Source: Ctenosaura bakeri
Taxonomy: Eukaryota; Chordata; Lepidosauria; Squamata; Iguanidae
DNA: 64,000 bases
Assembly (NCBI GenBank): GCA_948474755.1
Contig: CAOLHI010000057.1
Span: 682,001-746,000 of the forward strand
Direction of reading: 5' to 3'
This document shows positions 1-11,755 of the stretch, one piece after another. The notes under the pieces are model-generated. The model saw only the letters and a program-made list of their open reading frames with translations, was not told where the DNA came from and did no database searches. Each line of letters opens with the position of its first letter. The first letter of the stretch is position 1. The position numbers and the translations under genes are program-made.

Positions 1-660
1 TTATGTAGGCCATTGAAATATATACATAGGCCAAAACACATTGGTCTTGTTCTAAAATAAAATAATAAAAACCATCCCCACTGAGCACTTAGAGACATAT
101 CCCCCTGCCTGTTTTCGTCAAGTTCCGTTGTTCCTCTTCCTGTTTTGGAAGCCTCCTCAGAAACATTCAGCAAGTGTCTAATTAAATAATCTTTCAGTGA
201 CCAAAAAAAGATAATCTCCCTCGCAAAGAACCCTGATTATTTATGTTGTTCTCATGATTCCTCTGTTTTCTTGCCTTGCCTTCTATTTTTATTATTTTGT
301 AATTTTGTTCATAGGACATTTTAGCGTTAAGGCTAACTGCAGCTTCTGTTGAAAACAGAGCTGGAAATCTTTCAAGTAAGTCAATACGTAAAAACATTTT
401 GCTCTCCATGTTTTGTTCCACCTGCTACAAATCTGTTATTTTAAAAAAATCATGACAGAGGATGTTTAAAGGATAAGAAAGATGTACAATGTACTTTGGT
501 ATGTCACAATGATTTTGTTTTTGGCTCCCGACTGTGTCCAACTGTTTCATGTGTTGTGTTTTGTTCAGCTTGCGGCATGTAACCATTTATTTTAGTACAG
601 TGACTGCAAAGTCTATCCAGTTTAACTCTGTTCCCCTTTCTAAAGGGACTGAGGGGCTGT
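1..660. other. No recognised feature
   Basis: AT-rich sequence with no convincing coding potential and no repeat I can name. Short open frames here lack any domain or family resemblance. Confidence 0.5.
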
Positions 661-948
661 TTCTCTTATTAATGCAAATGTTAAAACTATTTCTAATTAT
701 TATAAAACAACATATAGAAACGTACAAACACAGAGTACAAAATATCCACTATCTAGACAACAAACTATTAACAAAACTAACAAACATACAACATAAGAGG
801 ATAAAAGGATTTCACACTTGACTTCCAGCTCACTAGTAACCAGCATTCTATGAAAGCTCATTTTACTTCTTCTAACCTCCTCCTAAGTACCCATACCTAA
901 ATGATCAAAATATTTATCTATATCACAATTATATATTTCCCCTCCATT
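661..948 (-). repeat. Possible antisense L1 3' UTR-like A-rich segment
   Basis: The + strand is strongly A-rich and T-poor in guanine contrast (runs such as tattaacaaaactaacaaac). In reverse complement it resembles the T/G-rich 3' UTR style of the L1 copies elsewhere in the window. It abuts the truncated 5' LTR of the Gypsy element. There is no terminal poly-A tract or target duplication, so the call is weak. Confidence 0.25.
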
Positions 949-1003
949 CTTGGTGCTAAACATCTGAATGTTTCTTGGGGAACAAGTTAGCCAGTACGTG
1001 ACA
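949..1003 (+). repeat. 5' LTR stub of the Gypsy element
   Basis: The last ~55 bp match the end of the 3' LTR at 4007-4062 (shared gctaaac and tgtttcttggg, ending in tacRTGACA). The rest of the 5' LTR is missing. The internal region starts right after the terminal ACA with a sequence (gctaagactcatccc) also found after the 5' LTR of the 55-kb copy. Confidence 0.75.
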
Positions 1004-1037
1004 AAGTGCTAAGACTCATCCCTTTCTATTTTCTACC

Positions 1038-2668
1038 ATGGGTCTGGACCCTGAACTGCTGCACCATGCAGACTGTGTGTGAGATACCAGAGCTGGAGAA
1101 CTTGATGCAAGGAAGGGATGAGGAGAAGGGGGCTAACATTCAACCAAAGGTTCCCAGACCTACCACCACTGGGATCTCTCTGGCAACCCAATCAACCTCT
1201 TGGACTTGAACCCCCAGACCCTTGGGGATTTTGGGAGGGCCATGATTCCCAGCCAGGAATATGAGTTACCATTTCTGGTGGACCAAAAGGCTTTTGGAAT
1301 GGGACTTCTAGATCGGATATACATTAGGACATGGGACTGAGGATCCCTGCCTGGAAGACACCATGACATAATGTATCAGATGTGGGTGAGTGATGTGCCA
1401 GGATCAGGGCGACAGGCAGGGGGCAGCTGAAGTGGCAGCAGCTGGAAGGGAAACAATCCTCTAAGGTGCTAGAGCCAGTGTCTCACAAGCTGAGGCCCAG
1501 CCACTTGGAGAAGCAGCAGAAAGGGCACCTCAACCAGCCCTGTGTTACCCTGTTTACTGGGGGTCCCTGGAGGGAAGCCTATATGCGCTCTCAATTAACT
1601 AAGTTTGGGGAAATTAGCTAGAGCACAAGTTAGCAATGCGAGAGGCAGGGCAACACGGCGGAATCTTTTCCCCAATGTCTACGGGGTCAGGCCACGCCAA
1701 GAAGCACACCAAGTTTAAGAATAATTGAGATTTTTATTAAATACAGACAAACAGTGTATGCAACACACTCACACAAGTAACTATAGAAAATAAAGGTTGG
1801 AGTTGTATAGAGGGATTTTGAAAGGGATTGTTGAATTGGGTGATATGACACCTGTCCTGAAGATTGAGTTCGTTGGTATGGAGTCTCAGTACGTGGGACT
1901 GAGGGGACAGTTCACCAAACAAAGCAGCAGCAAGGCTGGATGGAAGTCCGGAGCGATCCTAGGAAAGTCTCGGAATCAGGGGTTTTTATAGGGAGAAATA
2001 TAACTGCAGGCTATGAGTTTCAGGCGCAAGACAAAACTTTGGAAAGGTCAGAATTTAACATGATTGAGTTAAGTCCAAATTGACAAAGAGGCAGACAGTA
2101 TGCAAATGCTCAGTGCTTGGCAGTTGAGTATTCAGCTTGCCAAGTTACCTGCTCAGGTCAGGGAGTCCTTTGTAAACAGCGTGCGTACGTAATGAGGGTG
2201 TTTGCAGAGAGGTCTCCTAAAGCGGTGCTCTGGCTATTTCTGGCCTGCCTGTATTGTCTTGGGATATCGCACCGTATGATGGCCGAGTCTAGTTCTGTGC
2301 TTGTCCGGGGGCCTCACAAACATGTGGAGAGGGGTGGTGGAAGAGAGCCAAATTATTGATATCAAAATGATATCTTTATGCTATCTCCAAAGAGGCCTAA
2401 CCTGCAGTAACGCCTGCTGTTACCTTTGGGAGGCAGACAACTTAAGGCAACCTTTAATGGGCAAGGAGAGTGACTCCCCTATTTCCTCATGCAAGTGGAC
2501 AGTTTCATGGCCAAATGGGAGCACATTTTCCCTTCCAAGGAGTTGAAGCTGCGGTGTGTGGCAACTCAGCTAGAGGAGAGACCCTACCAACTGGCTCATG
2601 AGGCTGTATAACCCAGGGGCTCCCAGACGTGGAAACATTTACTTATTAATGAATCATCTATGAGTTTG
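1038..2668 (+). pseudogene. Gypsy gag remnant, interrupted
   Basis: Starts at an ATG whose first codons (M-x-L-D-P-E-L-L) match the gag start of the 55-kb copy at 55746. The frame hits a stop after about a dozen codons and others follow. Nucleotide similarity to 55746-56395 continues through 1542, is broken by the solo LTR, and resumes at 2417-2668. Gag would form the retrotransposon particle. The zinc-knuckle end of gag is deleted in this copy. Confidence 0.7.
1543..2412 (-). mobile_element. Solo LTR (family LTR-A) nested in Gypsy gag
   Basis: Reverse-strand copy of the LTR seen at 7297-8208 and 8795-9705. The + strand begins TGTTACCCTG and ends ...AGTAACG. The 4-bp sequence CCTG flanks it on both sides (1539-1542 and 2413-2416), a target duplication typical of Gypsy-class integration. 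No internal coding region is present, so it is a solo LTR left by LTR-LTR recombination. It is more diverged near its 5' terminus than the 7-9 kb copies. Confidence 0.85.
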
Positions 2669-2670
2669 GT

Positions 2671-3180
2671 TTGAAGACCTGCTTCTCCTTCAGACTTTCT
2701 GGAGCTCCCAGACTGTTCATGCATATGATCAACAAGGTTTTGCATGAACACCTGTACAAGGGGGTGCTGGTATTCCTGGACAATGTATTAATTTATAGCT
2801 GGAACACTTTGTTGCCTTTTGTGGAGATGGCATACAACAATGCAGTATACCAAAGCACCAGACTTTCCCCCTTTGAAATTGTGTATGGTCAATCTTCTAA
2901 ACATTTATCACCTCTTGAGGTCATCCAGCTTGACCCCACTTCAGTGACAAAATGGGCTGTGAAGTTAAAAACTGCCTGGCCCACTTTTGTAAGCACTTTG
3001 GACAATGCTGAGAAAACTTATAAAAAACACTCTGCTCTCAGGAGAGGCAGAAAGTGGGACATTAATCAGGGCAATAATGCATATCTATCCACCAAGTTTC
3101 TGAAACGATTACAGCCCTCAAAGAAGTTGGGTTCCAAATACATTCAAAGTGTGTCAATTGATCAATGCTGTCACTGCTGA
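2671..3180 (+). pseudogene. Fused Gypsy RT scrap and integrase C-terminus
   Basis: A 169-codon open frame created by an internal deletion. Residues 1-43 are the RT fingers/palm strip leading into the catalytic box, which reads FLDN (residues 35-38) instead of the active Y-x-D-D. Residues 44-75 jump to the integrase C-terminal core (VEMAYNNAVYQST...FEIVYG), part of the catalytic-core end of Gypsy integrases. The remainder is the integrase tail. It cannot encode an active enzyme, because most of RT, all of RNase H and the integrase zinc finger are gone. Confidence 0.8.
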
Positions 3181-3474
3181 ATTCGACCTCCCCTAAAACT
3201 ATAAAGAAACACATCCGGTGTTTCACTTCAGCTTGCTGTCTCACCAGGTAAACAAAGGATGAGCTGTGTCCCTCACCAATCATGTTGGGACAGGATCAAC
3301 ATTTTGAAATCACAGAAATTTTGGATTCCAGAAAGCAAAGAGGACAACTACAGTATCTAGTCCCCTGGAAACACTTGCCTGCAAGTAAAAGGGAATGGTT
3401 AGGTGTACATAACATTAGAGTTCCCTGTTTAATAAAGAAGTTCCATGACATGTTTCGACAGAAACCAGGGTAGA
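3181..3474 (+). pseudogene. Gypsy chromodomain (C-terminal end of pol)
   Basis: An open frame at 3282-3473 encodes a chromodomain-like stretch: EITEILDSR, a GQLQYLVPWK strand pair, a REWLG tryptophan segment and a C-terminal helix KKFHDMF. This is the arrangement of chromodomains fused to integrase in Gypsy chromoviruses, where the domain is thought to steer integration to marked chromatin. The upstream 3181-3281 frame is broken. It stops 17 bp before the purine-rich tract and 3' LTR. Confidence 0.75.
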
Positions 3475-3490
3475 GGGGAGGCTTGGCTCC

Positions 3491-4062
3491 TGTCGTGTTA
3501 CAGTGAGAATATGTTTAGCTTAGGCATTAGATGAAAGGGAATAGAGATCACTTGTGCCACAATGTAACCATTGCTAATTGCTGTTCACAACAATGTGCCT
3601 GTCTTCAATTGCTGTTTTGCAGCTTGTATCCGGGTATGAGTTCAAAATACCCTAAGGCGTCAAAGAAAGCAATCTGACAATAGTTGATGCCCTGGCATTC
3701 AGCATGAAGGGGGAAAGATCAGAAGAAGAGAATGTGAAACTAGCAGGAAGGTGTTGTGAGAACAGATAGGACCAAAGATAGGAACACAGGAACTGTCCAC
3801 GTTCACAAGACAAAAGTTATGTCAACATCAAGAATGCCTGGAAAACTTTTATTTCTGGTGGAGTGATGTGGCATTAACGACTTGCATAAGTCTTTGCTGT
3901 TCATGCCTGAATTTATTTGTCAAGCTATAAAATCTGTTACCATCCAACATACACTAGTCTTTGCAAGTTTTGAAAGTTGCTGTGTTGCTTGCCAATGCCA
4001 AAATAAACACTGTTGCTAAACACCTGATTGTTTCTTGGGAAGAAAGCTAGCAGTACATGACA
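3491..4062 (+). repeat. 3' LTR of the Gypsy element
   Basis: A 572-bp LTR opening TGTCGTGTTACA and closing TACATGACA, preceded by a purine-rich tract (gtagaggggagg) as expected for a polypurine primer site. An AATAAA signal lies near 4001. The body matches the 5' LTR at about 55172-55710 of the second copy. Confidence 0.85.
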
Positions 4063-4297
4063 GTACAGGTATATTCATTTCTGTCACTGGAAGCATTGTG
4101 GATCCTGTGACTTGCAGTTCTTGGCACCACAGTAGTTCATGTACTGGTAAATTCCCAGATTAGACTACTGCAACATACTCTACATGGCACTATCCTTGGA
4201 AGCTGCCGCTAGTGCAAAACATGACAGCTAGACTATTGACCAGAACATCACAGGGCCTGTATAAACCAGTGTTAAAGCAGTTGTACTTCCTGACTGA

Positions 4298-4499
4298 GGT
4301 CATTTCCGCACTACAGTGTTAAACTGGTGCTATTCCACTTTCAATGCCCTGTGGAATTCTGGGGCTTGTAGTTTACTGAGACCAAAGAGCTCTTTGGCTG
4401 AGAATTCAAAGTGCCCTTCCCTAAACTACAAACTCCAGAATTCTATAGGAGGTTGATAGTGGAATAGCAGCACTTTAACACCGTAGTGCGGAAATGGTT
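4298..4499. mobile_element. GGCC foldback MITE, family A copy 1 (TSD TGA)
   Basis: A near-perfect inverted repeat over its 202 bp. The ends read GGTCATTTCCGCAC and, inverted, AACCATTTCCGCAC. The arms carry the family hallmark tccactttcaa..cc.tgtgga. The host triplet TGA occurs on both sides (4295-4297 and 4500-4502). It splits the LINE at 4130-5075. Confidence 0.85.
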
Positions 4500-4648
4500 T
4501 GAATCCAGGGTGTTGGTGATGTCATTCAGAGGTCTAAATGGGTTAGGACCTCTTTTTATACTTGAAGGAGCCCCTTTCCCTATATAGTCACCTTCCTGAG
4601 GTTTGAGCTACATTGGGAAGGGCTCTCCTCTGTGTCCCATCATTCTAA

Positions 4649-4846
4649 GGCCATTTCTGCACTACGCTATTATAGTCCTATTATTCCACTTTCAACATCT
4701 TGTGGAATGTTGGGGTTTGTAGTTGACTGAGGCCAAAGAGCTCCCTGGCTGAGAATTCTAAAAGTCCCTCCCTAAACCACAAACCCCAGAATTCTACAGG
4801 ATGTCAACAGTGGAATAATAGTACTAAGTCTAGTGCCAAAATGGCC
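4649..4846. mobile_element. GGCC foldback MITE, family A copy 2 (TSD TAA)
   Basis: Same family as 4298-4499, with termini GGCCATTTCTGCAC and, inverted, GGCCATTTTGGCAC. TAA flanks it on both sides (4646-4648, 4847-4849). It is also inserted in the LINE fragment. Confidence 0.87.
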
Positions 4847-5134
4847 TAACAGTATGTGGGAGTGGGCCTTCTTTGCTGTGGCAATTCTGTTGTGGAATAG
4901 ACTCCCTTGCCGATTTTATATAAACCTGCACAGGTGTATGGTTTTAAATTGTCTCCAGCTGTTTCAATTAGTTTTAAACTATTTTGTTTTAAACTTGTTA
5001 AATGTTTCATATGCATTTATTCTATTTAAATTATTTTTGTGTTATTTTTTTAAAAAACTGGCCAAGTCAACTTCATTGAATGTCATCCAGAGATCTTTCG
5101 ATGTGTGCAGTATTTAAACAGATGATCAAACATT

Positions 5135-5512
5135 GGCCTTTTCTGCATGATGACATTCTCTTGTGTTGGCCTGTCCCCAATGCTCCTCTCCACATGTGAC
5201 TGGCTGCCTGCGGAAGGGAGTGTGAGGGACATGCTCTGTCCTTCTGGACTGCCACCGGCCTTCTTCCCATGCTGCAGTAGGAGAGGAAGCACTTAGATCA
5301 TGCTTCCAGCCTTTCTGCATGGCCAGCTGCAACATAAGGCTTATGCGATTAGGGGTCATTGAGGTGGCTTTTGCATCAATTATCTAGCCTGCAGTCTCAC
5401 TGGCTGGCAACGCAAGAAGGGTGGGACCATGACAATGTCATGTGGAAGCGTCATCACAGTCCCGCTTCTTTGTGCCTCCATGCTGGGATGCTGCCTTCAT
5501 GTTGAAAGGGCC
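5135..5512. mobile_element. GGCC MITE, family C
   Basis: 378 bp with termini GGCCTTTTCTGCATGA and, inverted, GGCCCTTTCAACATGA. The interior is unlike families A and B but also contains local hairpins (catgacaatgtcatg; ggaagcactt...atgcttcc). Flanking triplets are ATT and ATC, a possible 3-bp duplication with one change. The reverse-strand open frames here are by-products of this repeat. Confidence 0.65.
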
Positions 5513-7296
5513 ATCGAGGTAGTCAATCATCATTCTCATCCAATACTATTGCAAAGTAGCCCAAGAACAAATTGCATGCACTGTGGAACCATATATCAGT
5601 ATATGTGCTACAATGAATAAGTAAAACAACATACTCATTATATTGACTTCACTGGGAGTCACTGAATTCGAGGATTGATTTCTTAGTAGACACTATTCAG
5701 AACAAGACCCACTGTTTTAAAGAGTACTGACTACAGATAGCATGGATAATTTTTTAAAAGCTTTTTTCATTCAGCCCTACCGTATGGAAATATAGAATGT
5801 AAGGAAGAAATAAATAATGTAAGAACGGTCATCCAGTAAAACTCTTTTGCAAGATGTAGTCCTTGATGCTTCAGAACACCTTTGGGTGAGGACACTAGGC
5901 AGGAATGAAACCAAACCTTGGGAGTTATATCTAAAAAAAAAAGCAAAAAATGAGGACTACGGTTAAGGATCACTGAATTACACAAATGTGTAAGATGCAC
6001 GGAAACATAGTAGCCAACTTAGCTTTTCAGTGCCAAGATCTGAAGAACAATTCATGGATTCTGCATGAGGGTTTATCTCAGTTCAGCAAATCAGCCCATT
6101 CCCTCAAGGCATGGAGCAGTTGGCAGGAACAGTGAGCTCTTTGCTGCTCTCATTGCCTGTAGCATTCCATGGCAATCTTGTCAGTGACACAAGTGTAACA
6201 AATTGCATTTGTTTATTTCTGGTATTGTCTCAAAGGCAAAAGCATACAGCTTTTCAGTGCGAGTCCTTCCCACACACTTGGTTTGAAACCAGGTCTGCAA
6301 TTGTGAGGAACCTGGGCATGGAAAGAAATGCATCATGGATGCCAACATTGTTCAAACAAAAATCTCTCAGCTATCTGGAGGAAGCTGAGCAAGTAGTGAT
6401 GATGAGGTGGAGGAGGGGGTTTGTCCATTTCAGTGGAAACAGATGGTTGTTTCTCAATTGTTACTAAGACTAGATTTGTGCTCAAAAGGTCTGGTTGACT
6501 GCCATGCCTACTTCCAACATTTTGACTCACCCTTGCTTTCAGGGTTCTCCTTGAGATCAACTTGGAGGAAGTTCCAAACACAACAGCTGGCTACTTCCAA
6601 ATGCATCAAGTTGTAGTTCTATATTCTTGCACCACTGAATAGAGTCTAATATTCTGGAGGAAAATGGTATTTTCTACTGGTTGCCCCCCATATGGAAATA
6701 TGTCAATTTTATTAGAAGACTCTGAAAACAACAATGTGAAACTGAGGTAAATCTTACCTAATACACTACCCTTTTTGCGTGTTCCCTTCAACTACAGTAC
6801 GGAATGTCTCAATGGGACTTTATTATTTAGTTATAATGGCAGTTACATTACAGAATAGTCTCTAGGACACCTTTAAAGTGCCAGAGAGCTCCTAAGACTT
6901 GTCAGCCGGGATCATAGCACTTAGCAGGGGTTATACAATCTCTTTGTGGACAAACTGTGGAGATTTGTGGAGCTCTGAGGGAACTGACTCAGAGAAGACA
7001 TCTAGGATACCCTGAAGAAATATGACCACTGGGAAGGGAGTAATTATTATGAATACCTTCAAGATATGGCACGACCTATTTTTTGGAGGGGTGGGAATCT
7101 ATAGTCCTCTAGATATTGTTTAGCTGAAATTTCAGTTATCGTAGCATAGCCATTGGTGACATATGAAATGATATAGAGGTATTATGCAGTCCAATATCCT
7201 ACAAGGGGCCACACATTCCCCTTCCCTGCTCCAATTGAAGGCTGCTAGGTAACTCCTGAGTTAATTAGTATACCACACAGTAGTATGGTTGCTATA
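5513..7296. other. No recognised gene or repeat
   Basis: Nothing I can assign. A weakly foldback-like stretch at about 7083-7195 recalls the common hAT-type MITEs that resemble a subject-line such as ctctagat, but its ends cannot be defined. Confidence 0.5.
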
Positions 7297-8208
7297 TGTT
7301 ACCGTAGTTTCTAGCCCAGACTTGTGGGATATCAGATATCATTTGATATCAATAATTGGGCCTTCTTCACCCATTCTTCTCCATGTGCTTGCGAGTCCCC
7401 CGGACAAGCACGCACACAGGCATGGCCGAAAATAGCTGAAATATTCAAAATCAATCCAGACAGGCCAGTAATAGCCAGACTGCCACTTTAGGAGACCTCC
7501 AGGCAAGTACTCTTTTAAGATCACATTACGTATGCACTCTGTTTACAAAAGACTCCCTGCCCTGAGCAGGCAGCTTGACGAGCCGAATATTTAATTGTCA
7601 AGCACTCCGTGTTTGCATGCTGTCTACTCTATTGACAACTCTGTCATAACTCAATCATGCAAAATACTGACCTTTCGGAGGCTTTGTCTCCAGCCTGAAA
7701 CCCATTGTTATCCCTGGGAATGGACTAGCCTACGGGCACATTTTCCCCTATAAGACCCCCTAGGTTTGAGTGCTTCCTTGGATCGCTCTTGGTTTCCATC
7801 CCACCTTGCTGTCGTTTCCATCCCACCTTGCTTCCCCTCATCTCCTCGTGCTGAGAATCTTTACTCCTACGGACTTTTTCTCAGGCTACCAAGGCTTCTG
7901 GACAGGTGTAGTATTCCCCATGCAAAACCTCCTCTTAAAACCCTCTATCCAACTCCTACCTTTATTTCAATAGCTCTGTGTGAGTATGTTGCATACACGT
8001 GTTTGACTGTGCTGTACATCAATAAAAACAACAATTGTTATTTACTTCTGTTTGCTCCTTGACTCGGTTTGACCTCGTAGACATTGGATTCAAGATCTCG
8101 CTAGGTTGCCCTGCCTCTTGTATTGCTAGCGGTGCTCTTGCTGATTCCCATTTCCCATTGTAAGCACATTGAGGTGTCCCTCCTGGGACCCCAGAAATCA
8201 GGGTAACA
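7297..8208 (+). mobile_element. Solo LTR (family LTR-A), copy 1
   Basis: 912 bp from TGTTACCGTAGTTTC to CAGAAATCAGGGTAACA. The terminal inverted repeat is TGTTACC/GGTAACA and the flanks are TATA on both sides (7293-7296, 8209-8212). An AATAAA polyadenylation signal lies near 8021, giving the + orientation. The U3 region contains a palindrome-rich stretch gatatcagatatcatttgat. No internal sequence is attached. Confidence 0.9.
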
Positions 8209-8794
8209 TATACATCTTATTATGTAAAATATAAAAACCTGAGACCCCAGTTAATTCACTAATTCCTATTTCATGTCTATTCCTGGTCTAGTCATAATAC
8301 ATTAGCATTTGGCATCATGAATATTCCACATGTTATGTTTTTGATGTAAAGCAGTTCATTACTTCTCACAGTGCCAGTAAGAATTTAAATGGAGAGAAGA
8401 CGACACCTTTGCATACTAGTGGATCAAAGCACAATCCTCTACATACATAAAAGCAATTGAGACAGTCATGGTGCAAGACAATAGAGGATGGGATTCATCT
8501 TTCTTACAAATTATCTCGTAGTGATAATGCCAAACCCGGATGTTGCCAGCTTTCATGTTGAAAGCAATATACAGCAGCAACCAATGTTAAGTTTGTGGTA
8601 CTATATATGACCCGAAACCTGAAGTGAGAGTACTTAAGATGGTGTGTGCCATGCACCAGCACCACATAATGTGCGTGCACAGGGCATATTATATATTTGG
8701 AAAGACCATGGTGCCTGCCCACAGCATTGTTTTTGTGCATTTTATAAATATATTAAAAAATCTGTTGCTTTTTGTAAAACCTTTTGAAGCAATC
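8209..8794. other. Spacer between two solo LTRs, nothing recognised
   Basis: 586 bp of AT-rich DNA with no coding potential and no similarity that I see to a Gypsy internal region. The two LTRs are therefore separate insertions, not the two ends of one element, which their different target duplications confirm. Confidence 0.7.
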
Positions 8795-9705
8795 TGTTAC
8801 CGTAGTTTCTAGCCTGGACTTGTGGGATATCAGATATCATTTGATATCAATAATTGGGCCTTCTTCACCCCTTCCTCTCCACGTGCTTGCGAGGCCCCTG
8901 AACAAGCACGCACACAGGCACGGCCGATAATAGCTGAACTATTCAAAACCGATCCAGGCAGGTCAGTAATAGCCAGACTGCCGCTTTAGGAGACCTCAAG
9001 GCAAGTACCTTCTTAAGATCCATTATGCATGCACGTGGTTTACAAAAGACACCCTGCCCCGAGCAGGCAGCTTGACGAGCCGAATACTCAACTGTCATGC
9101 ACTCTGTGTTTGCATACTGTCTGCTCTATTGACAACTCTGTCATAACTCAATCATGTAAAATACTGACCTTTCGGAGGCTTTGTCTCTAGCCTGAAACCC
9201 ATTGTTGTCCCCGGGAATGGACTAGCCTATGGGCACATTTTCCCCTATAAGACCCCCTGATTCTGAGTGCTTCTTTGGATCACTCCTGACTTCCATCCCG
9301 CCTTGATGTCGCTTCGTTCGACAAGTCTTCCCCTCAGTTTTATGTTCTGAGAATCTCTGCTTCTACTGACTTTTCTACAGACTACCGGGGCTTCAGGAGA
9401 GGTGTAGTATTTCCCATGCAAAACCTCCTCTCAAAACCCTCTATCCAACTCCTACCTTTATTTCAACAGGCCTGTGTGAGTGTGTTTGCATACATGTGTT
9501 TGACTGTGTTGTACATCAATAAAGAAAACAATTATTATTTACTTCTGTTTGCTCCTTGACTCGGCCTGACCCTGTAGACATTGGGTTCAAGATCTCGCTA
9601 GGTTGCCCTGCCTCTTGTATTGCTAGCAGTGCTCTTGCTAATTCCCATTCCCCATTGTGAGCACATTGAGGTGTCCCTCACGGGACCCCAGAAATCAGGG
9701 TAACA
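8795..9705 (+). mobile_element. Solo LTR (family LTR-A), copy 2
   Basis: 911 bp, closely similar to the copy at 7297-8208 and in the same orientation. It runs TGTTACCG to GGGTAACA, with AATC on both sides (8791-8794, 9706-9709). The AATAAA signal is near 9518. Confidence 0.9.
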
Positions 9706-10129
9706 AATCTCAGAGCACCTTTTTAAGTAATCCAAAGTTTTTAAATTGATTAGCCGACTAAAGCCCTCACTTTCACAGTAGCAAGTAATTTACATTTTTT
9801 AAATATTCAGGAGTGCTAACACTTTGTCATTTAGGCACAATGTTAAAATGTAGAAATTCTCACATTTAACACTTACATATCCCAGCAGGGAAAAAACAAA
9901 ACAAAAACCAGAGTCTGGTGTGAGCTGAGTGTTTCTGCTAAGCCAAAATGTGGTTAATGTTGAAGCACTGAAACCCAAAGAGACATTTTTTTCCTTTATT
10001 TTGTCTTGAATAACAGCTCTGCTAACAATTCAGGCTCCTGATAAGGCCTGGCCTTAGGTTCTAGGCTCAGACCAATCGTGAATATACTTTAATATTAACA
10101 TTGGCTAGAATTCCTCATGGAACTTACAT
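9706..10129. other. No recognised feature
   Basis: AT-rich DNA without a repeat or gene that I can identify. Confidence 0.5.
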
Positions 10130-10562
10130 CTTTGTAAGTGGGCTTGCATGTATGGGAAATAGAACTGAGTAGTTTTGCAACATCTGTATTCACCTAGAAG
10201 CTGCTGTAACATCAGAATGTATGGGTGTCTGTTGTGCAATTGTAGCTTGTGGAGAAACTGATGTGCCATGGCCTGGATGTGCAGTGGGCACTGATGTACA
10301 TCAGAACACATCTGGGAAATGGCTAGGAAACACAACAGGAGGGCCCAATGAGCATCACAAGTGTTCAGTGAGCATCACATGTGTCCAACAAACATGAGAA
10401 GACCCCAGTGTTTACCACAAGTGTCTGATGTTCATCAAAAACACCTAATATACGTTGGAACATTTCTATCAGTACATAGATATGCATGCTTGCATTTCAT
10501 TAATGGGGTTTCATCGCATTATGTAATATAGCTATGGATTTGTAAAGTTACAAAATGTAGGC
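10130..10562. repeat. Unknown interspersed repeat R1, copy 1
   Basis: Visible similarity to 38650-39272: shared aaatagaactgag.agttttt...acatc..tattca, then g.tg.tgtaacat, and later gtaaagtta. I do not recognise the family. The copies are diverged with indels. Other resemblance inside this stretch (repeated catcacaagtgt-like words at 10350-10440) gives it a loosely tandem texture. Confidence 0.5.
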
Positions 10563-11755
10563 TGATGTAGACTCTCAGCCATTATTTAAAGACAAAGAAA
10601 CTAGTGCCTCAAGGCTGGCAGTCAGGGTTAATTCAAGTTTGTCAAGCAATGCAGGGAGTAGGCATGAAAGTGATATTCCTAATGTCAAGTCCTTAAGAAG
10701 AAAGTAGTCAATTCCAGCTTGGTTACTGTTGTTGCTTTTGTTATGCATATGCAATAATCAGAAAGCAAATGAGCACAATATTGCACCATTTCCATGCCTT
10801 TGAAATATTTATCACCTCCAGATTCAGCAACTGCATGTGTTATTTCTGCATAAAGTTGACATCTGGCAACAAGGTTGGATGAGGAGTGAGCAGTGGGGGA
10901 GAACCTTTAGAGAGTTTGTCAAGAAGATGTGATAATTCATTTCTCTGACATGGGACTGAGCATATCATAAATGTCAAGCTCTAGACTAACAGCTGGAGAC
11001 AAATGAAGGGAAATGAAGCCTTAATGCAACCTCTAGGCTCTTTGTCACAATATGATGTGACCTTGTGATTTTTTTCATCTCTTCCTCTCTCTCCTTCAGC
11101 AACAACAGCTAAGAATTGGTCTCATGGCTGCACCGCTTAAGTTCTGCAAAGCAGATGCCTAAGGGAGATGGAGCAGCTCACCCGTGAAGGAAAGTTACTT
11201 CTAATGCATCATGATAAAAATCAACAAGATCCCTGTAAATCAAAGGTGACTAACACACAACCCACAGGCTGTGTGCAGCTCTCTTGCCTGTTTTTGCAAC
11301 CCATGCCAAATTTCTTAACACCTCTGCCAGGAAATGTGCTCTTGCCACTGTGACACTTCCTTCTGGGAGGACAAGGCTGCTACTAATGTTCTGCTTACTG
11401 CATGAAACTGAATGATTTTCTGAGAGGAATGGGAAATGGTTGCTACTGCCAGTTGCCAATTTGAAGCTTCGGCAGCTCAACTGCATATGCTTGTAAAAAC
11501 ACACACAAACACACAAACATACCTGTTTCATGGGGGGGGTATTATGTAAATCTATATTATGAATACTTCACAAAATTTAGACTTTAGATATCTCAACAGA
11601 CCAAGAAGAGATTATAATTACAGTGTGTGTATGTGTGTATCCAGTCTTTTGTCCCAGACTCTATACTAGCTCTCAAAAGCACTGGTCAGGCAAATTTACA
11701 TGTTTGATCATAGACACATTAAACTTCTTACATTGTCTAATGGGAGTAAAACAAA
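10563..11755. other. No recognised feature
   Basis: No coding or repeat assignment. A short C/A-rich stretch (acacacaaacacacaaac) lies near 11500. Confidence 0.5.

Larger units (their letters stand above)
949..4062 (+). mobile_element. Chromodomain Gypsy LTR retrotransposon, internally deleted
   Basis: A Ty3/Gypsy element (chromovirus type) in the order 5' LTR stub, gag, RT scrap, integrase C-terminus, chromodomain, 3' LTR. The gag part aligns by eye with the second copy at 55.2-59.6 kb until about 2668, then jumps to reverse transcriptase (equivalent to about 57950). A second jump near 2800 goes from RT to the integrase C-terminus. A solo LTR of another family sits in gag at 1543-2412. All frames carry stops, so the copy is dead. 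The same family supplies the 55-kb copy, and the two together cover most of an element. Confidence 0.88.
4130..5075 (+). mobile_element. L2/CR1-type LINE 3' fragment
   Basis: Starts with the non-LTR retrotransposon RT motif L-D-Y-C-N-I-L-Y, followed by the decayed C-terminal region of ORF2. It continues past the first MITE (gtgttggtgatgtcattcag) and past the second (tgtggaatagactccctt, the W-N-x-L-P motif) into a T-rich 3' end around 5060. Both MITEs inserted after the LINE. Frames are broken. Confidence 0.7.

Noticed and set aside
7083..7195. Foldback-like stretch resembling a degenerate hAT MITE
   Set aside because: Terminal repeats and target duplication could not be located.
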